This document shows, one piece after another, positions 6,493 through 9,448 of a stretch of DNA of 9,448 nucleotides. Where the stretch lies: positions 1 to 9,448 of the forward strand of contig CABSBK010000025.1 of NCBI GenBank assembly GCA_902475865.1, given 5' to 3'. The notes beneath the pieces were generated by a model. It was not told where the DNA came from. It did not search any database and worked only from the letters and a program-made list of their open reading frames with translations. Source of the DNA: an uncultured Collinsella sp. (lineage in GTDB: Bacteria > Actinomycetota > Coriobacteriia > Coriobacteriales > Coriobacteriaceae). The stretch's first letter is position 1; each line of letters begins with the position of its first letter. The translations under genes and the position numbers were made by a program.

Positions 6493-7419
6493 ATGAACAA
6501 CATCGTACTTGCCGTTCTGCAGGGCGTGGTCGTCATGGCCGTCGCACCGTTCTTCTCCGGTCTCGGCCGCGTGATCCGCGCCAAGATGCACAACCGTCGC
6601 GGCCCCAGCATCATGCAGGACTATCGCGACCTGGCCAAGCTCTTTGCGCGCCCCGAGTCCCAGAGCGAGGATGCGAGCTTTGCGCTGCGCATCATGCCGC
6701 CGCTGTTCTTCGCCGTCGCCTTTATGCTCGCGATGGGCCTGCCGCTCTTTACGGCACAAAGCCCCATCCCGGTCTTTGGTGACGCCATCACCATCATGTA
6801 CAGCCTGGCGCTCGCCCGCTTCTTCTTCGCCCTCTGCGGTGTGGATTCGTCCAACGCCTACGCCGGTATCGGCGGCGTCCGCGAGCTGCTCATGAGCGTG
6901 CTCATCGAGCCGTCCATGCTGCTGGCGCTGTTTGCCGCCGCCCTGGTTTGCGGCTCCACCGACATCGCCACCATGGGTCAGCACATCATGACGGGCGCCA
7001 TCGACGCGCCGGTCGCCGTGATCCTCGCCGGCATCGCCTTTGCGATTGCCTGCTACATGGAACTCGGCAAGCTGCCGTTTGACCAGGCAGAGGCCGAGCA
7101 GGAGCTCCAGGAAGGTCCGCTCGCCGAGCTTTCCGGCCCGTCGCTTGCCATGGCCAAGCTTGCCATGTCCATGAAACAGGTCCTGGTCGTCGCTTGGTTC
7201 TGCGCGATCTTCATCCCTTGGGGCGAGCCCGCGACCGTGGGCGCCGCCGCCGTTCTGGGTGCAGTCATCTTCCTGGTGAAGTGCCTGATCGACTTTGTCG
7301 TATGCGGCGTGATCGAGAACTCCTGCTCGCGCTCGCGTTTTAAGGTACTTGGCAATCAGACCTGGGCTGTCGTCGGCATCGCCGTTCTGGCGTTTGTCTT
7401 CGTGGTCGTCGGCGTGTAG
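6493..7419 (+). CDS. hyfC: Hydrogenase-4 component C, NuoH-like membrane subunit
   Basis: HyfC is the membrane anchor that contacts the hydrophilic hydrogenase module and, by analogy with NuoH, couples electron transfer to ion movement. The product is 308 residues with about eight hydrophobic helices. Family motifs are visible: RRGPSIMQDYRDLAKLF (35-51, the cytoplasmic loop contacting the catalytic module), GVRELLMSVLIEP (128-140), and the acidic loop ELGKLPFDQAEAEQELQEGP (190-209), equivalent to the NuoH E-x-x-R-x-P-F-D-x-x-E-x-E stretch with Lys in place of Arg. The hyfB stop is 12 bases upstream, and GGAGGGG (6481-6487) lies in the gap. HycD is the close paralogue in hydrogenase 3; gene order favours HyfC. 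Confidence 0.93.
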   Translation: MNNIVLAVLQGVVVMAVAPFFSGLGRVIRAKMHNRRGPSIMQDYRDLAKLFARPESQSEDASFALRIMPPLFFAVAFMLAMGLPLFTAQSPIPVFGDAITIMYSLALARFFFALCGVDSSNAYAGIGGVRELLMSVLIEPSMLLALFAAALVCGSTDIATMGQHIMTGAIDAPVAVILAGIAFAIACYMELGKLPFDQAEAEQELQEGPLAELSGPSLAMAKLAMSMKQVLVVAWFCAIFIPWGEPATVGAAAVLGAVIFLVKCLIDFVVCGVIENSCSRSRFKVLGNQTWAVVGIAVLAFVFVVVGV

Positions 7420-7434
7420 GAGAAGGGAGAAACA

Positions 7435-8892
7435 ATGTCATTTGCAGTCAGTCTGTCCCTTCTCGGCTTGGTCGCTATCGCGGCCCCGATGGTGGCCTCG
7501 GTGCTCGTCGCCCTGTTCCCCCGTCCGTACGCCAAGTGGTTCAGCGTTTTGGGTGCCGCCGTCTCGACGGTCTGCACCATCGCCCTCGCCGCGAATTTCG
7601 CTGGCGCCGGCATGCCCGACACGCAGGTCTCCCTGATCTCGTTTGGGCAGACCCTCGTCATGGGATTCACCTTCGATCGCATGAGCACGCTGCTCGCGCC
7701 CGCCTTTGTGGGTATCGGCCTGCTTGTCGTGATCTATTCGATTCCCTATATGAGCGAGAATAACCGTGAGCATCCCGACGCACCGCGTCGTCGCTTCTAC
7801 GCGTACCTCGCGACCTTCATCGGCGCCATGGCCGGCCTTGTGTACAGCTCGACCCTTTTGGGCCAGCTCGTGTTCTTTGAGATCACGGGTGCCTGCTCTT
7901 GGGGCCTCATCAGCTACTACATGTCGCCTACGGCCAAGAAGGCCGGCATGAAGGCCCTGATCATTACGCATATCGGTGCGCTCGGCCTGTATCTGGGCGC
8001 CGCCATCGTGTTTGCCCACACCGGCACCTTCGCCATCACCGCGATTGCCGGCCTCGACGCCAAGCTCAAGGCTATCGTCCTTTTGCTTGTGCTGTTTGCG
8101 GCCTGGGCCAAGTCCGCACAGGTTCCCATGTACATGTGGCTGCCTTCGGCCATGGAGGCGCCGACGCCTGTTTCGGCCTACCTGCATGGCGCCTCGATGG
8201 TCAAGGTCGGCGTGTGCGTGTTCGCGCGTGCACTCGTCTCTGCCGGCGAGATTCCCGAGATCGTGGGCTGGGTCGCCATTATCGACGCCATGGTCACCAT
8301 GCTCTTTGGTTTCCTTATGTACCTGCCGCAAAAGGACATGAAGCGTCTGCTGGCCTTCTCCACGATCGCCCAGCTCTCCTATGTGTTCTTTGGTCTGGGC
8401 CTTTCGGTCTTTGGCAGCCAGCTGGCCTTTGACGGCGCCGTGTGCCACATCTTTAACCACGCTTTCGCCAAGACGCTGTTCTTCCTGATCGCCGGTTCGT
8501 TCTCCTTTACGCTCGGCACGCGTATGCTGCCCAAGCTTCGCGGCATCGTAAAGAAGTACCCGATCTCGGGCGTGGGCTTTGGAGTCGCCGCGCTCGCCAT
8601 TGCCGGCGTGCCGCCCATGAACACGTTCTTCTCGAAGTTCCAGATCATCGCCGGCGGCTTTTCTGTGGGTGCCGGTAACGTCGCGATCCTGGTGCTCGTG
8701 TGCATCATGGTCGCCGAGACCGTCGCCACCTTCGCCTGGTTCCTCAAGTGGATGGGCTATTGCCTGCCCGGCGAGCCGAGCGACGAGGTCGCTGCGGGAG
8801 CCCCGCTTCCCCGCGCGATGGCGTTCGTGTTCATCGTGCTCATCATCATGGTTATCGTCAGCGGCCCGCTTTCGGCCAGCTGGATCGGTTAG
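7435..8892 (+). CDS. hyfD: Hydrogenase-4 component D, antiporter-like membrane subunit
   Basis: HyfD is a second antiporter-type subunit (485 residues; E. coli HyfD about 479) that hydrogenase 3 lacks. It is expected to add an ion channel to the membrane arm. About 14 hydrophobic helices are present. Core residues: Glu149 (in VFFEITGACSWGLI), Lys226 (in FAAWAKSAQVPMYMWLPSAM), His251 and Lys257 (in AYLHGASMVKVGV), His342 and Lys346 (in IFNHAFAKTLFF). Lys401 occupies the helix-12 site (MNTFFSKFQ) where HyfB has Glu. Start ATG 7435 follows GGGAG (7425-7429). The gap after hyfC is 15 bases, and the stop overlaps the ribosome site of hyfE. HyfF is the nearest alternative, but HyfF comes after HyfE in the known order, and the neighbours here match position D. 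Confidence 0.88.
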   Translation: MSFAVSLSLLGLVAIAAPMVASVLVALFPRPYAKWFSVLGAAVSTVCTIALAANFAGAGMPDTQVSLISFGQTLVMGFTFDRMSTLLAPAFVGIGLLVVIYSIPYMSENNREHPDAPRRRFYAYLATFIGAMAGLVYSSTLLGQLVFFEITGACSWGLISYYMSPTAKKAGMKALIITHIGALGLYLGAAIVFAHTGTFAITAIAGLDAKLKAIVLLLVLFAAWAKSAQVPMYMWLPSAMEAPTPVSAYLHGASMVKVGVCVFARALVSAGEIPEIVGWVAIIDAMVTMLFGFLMYLPQKDMKRLLAFSTIAQLSYVFFGLGLSVFGSQLAFDGAVCHIFNHAFAKTLFFLIAGSFSFTLGTRMLPKLRGIVKKYPISGVGFGVAALAIAGVPPMNTFFSKFQIIAGGFSVGAGNVAILVLVCIMVAETVATFAWFLKWMGYCLPGEPSDEVAAGAPLPRAMAFVFIVLIIMVIVSGPLSASWIG

Positions 8893-8905
8893 GAGGTAGA
8901 ACGAC

Positions 8906-9448
8906 ATGGGTTATTCGATCGTCAACATCCTTGGCGGCCTTCTGATCGTCACGTCCACCATGGTGGTCGTCTCAAAGAACATCAAGCACGCCATCAGCTG
9001 GTATGCGGTGCAGTCGCTGGTGCTCGTGGGACTGCTCGCCACGCTCGGTGTCACCACCGGTGCGCAGGAGCTGCTTATGTGGGCTGGATCCGCCTTTATC
9101 ACCAAGGTCGTCCTGGTCCCTTATATCCTCAACCGCGCATACAAGAAGATGGGCGAGCCGAGCGATGCATCGCTCAAGGCTGGCATTAAGCCCGCGTGGG
9201 CCATCTGCATCATCGCCGTCGAGGTCGCGATCTGCTTTGCCGTCGTGACGCAGATCAGCCTGCCCACGGCCGAGGTCGCAACGCCTGCGCTCGCTATTAG
9301 CTTCGCTCACTTCTTTGTGGGCCTCACCTGCATCATCTCGCAGCGCAATATCATGAAGCAGATCTTTGGATACTGCCTTATGGAAAACGGCAGCCACGTG
9401 ACGCTCGCGCTTTTGGCCCCCACCGCTCCCGAGATTATCGAGATCGGT
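8906..9448 (+). CDS. hyfE: Hydrogenase-4 component E, NuoK-like membrane subunit (3' end outside window)
   Basis: HyfE is a small membrane subunit with a NuoK-like part, present in hydrogenase 4 and absent from hydrogenase 3. The 181 visible codons have no stop; E. coli HyfE has about 216 residues, so roughly 35 are missing. Hydrophobic helices appear near 6-22, 32-50, 56-75, 97-115 and 127-146. The C-terminal part carries the HyfE signature SQRNIMKQIFGYCLMENGS (145-163) followed by LALLAPTAPEIIEIG. Acidic residues Glu55 and Glu106 lie in or near membrane helices. Start ATG 8906 follows TAGGAGGT (8890-8897), which includes the hyfD stop codon, with 8 bases of spacing. hyfF, hyfG, hyfH and hyfI are predicted to follow. 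Confidence 0.92.
   Translation, partial: MGYSIVNILGGLLIVTSTMVVVSKNIKHAISWYAVQSLVLVGLLATLGVTTGAQELLMWAGSAFITKVVLVPYILNRAYKKMGEPSDASLKAGIKPAWAICIIAVEVAICFAVVTQISLPTAEVATPALAISFAHFFVGLTCIISQRNIMKQIFGYCLMENGSHVTLALLAPTAPEIIEIG

Noticed and set aside
4570..6984. 804-codon open frame on the minus strand across hyfB and hyfC
   Set aside because: The product is a His/Asp/Gly/Arg-rich low-complexity string with no domain, a known by-product of GC-rich third positions opposite membrane-protein genes.
7438..8907. 489-codon open frame on the minus strand opposite hyfD
   Set aside because: Same shadow effect; highly charged, repetitive composition and no start or ribosome site of interest.
1..9448. CRISPR arrays, tRNA or rRNA genes, insertion sequences
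   Set aside because: No spaced direct repeats, cloverleaf, rRNA-like segment or transposase frame was found on either strand.

Overview
This is a high-GC bacterial window carrying most of the front half of a formate hydrogenlyase operon on the + strand. A small toxin-antitoxin module lies divergently at the left edge. GC-rich third positions, strong GGAGG-type ribosome sites, a selenocysteine formate dehydrogenase and a Hyf-type hydrogenase arm without recognisable sigma-54 promoters together suggest a fermentative gut actinobacterium of the Coriobacteriia (Collinsella-like). That placement is inference, not proof.

Layout. 1-526, minus strand: a RelB/DinJ-type antitoxin gene followed by an overlapping PIN-domain toxin gene that runs off the left edge. 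527-955: an AT-rich divergent intergenic region. It holds a perfect 11-bp inverted repeat and then a GC-rich leader that can fold into three stem-loops, the last covering the ribosome site of the first operon gene. 956-3773: a HydN-like four-cluster ferredoxin, then fdhF. The fdhF frame contains an in-frame UGA (1968-1970, residue 140) followed at the canonical distance by a bacterial SECIS hairpin, so it is one selenoprotein gene (1551-3773) and not two fragments. 3795-3838: a strong terminator-like hairpin. 3852-9448: hyfA, hyfB, hyfC, hyfD and the first 181 codons of hyfE, tightly spaced or overlapping, in the same order as the E. coli hyf operon.

How it works together. FdhF oxidises formate at a Mo/W-bisMGD-selenocysteine centre. 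HydN-like and HyfA ferredoxin subunits carry the electrons to a membrane-bound group 4 [NiFe]-hydrogenase. HyfB, HyfC, HyfD and HyfE form its ion-translocating arm, related to the complex I subunits NuoL/M/N, NuoH and NuoK. The catalytic hydrogenase subunits (hyfG, hyfI), hyfF and hyfH are expected just to the right of the window. The predicted net activity is formate to CO2 plus H2 with possible ion pumping (formate hydrogenlyase-2 type).

The systems are known in outline. The points most worth a second look are the Sec codon and SECIS, the SD-sequestering leader, the 16-bp palindrome before fdhF, the hairpin splitting the dehydrogenase genes from the hydrogenase genes, and the altered active site of the PIN protein.
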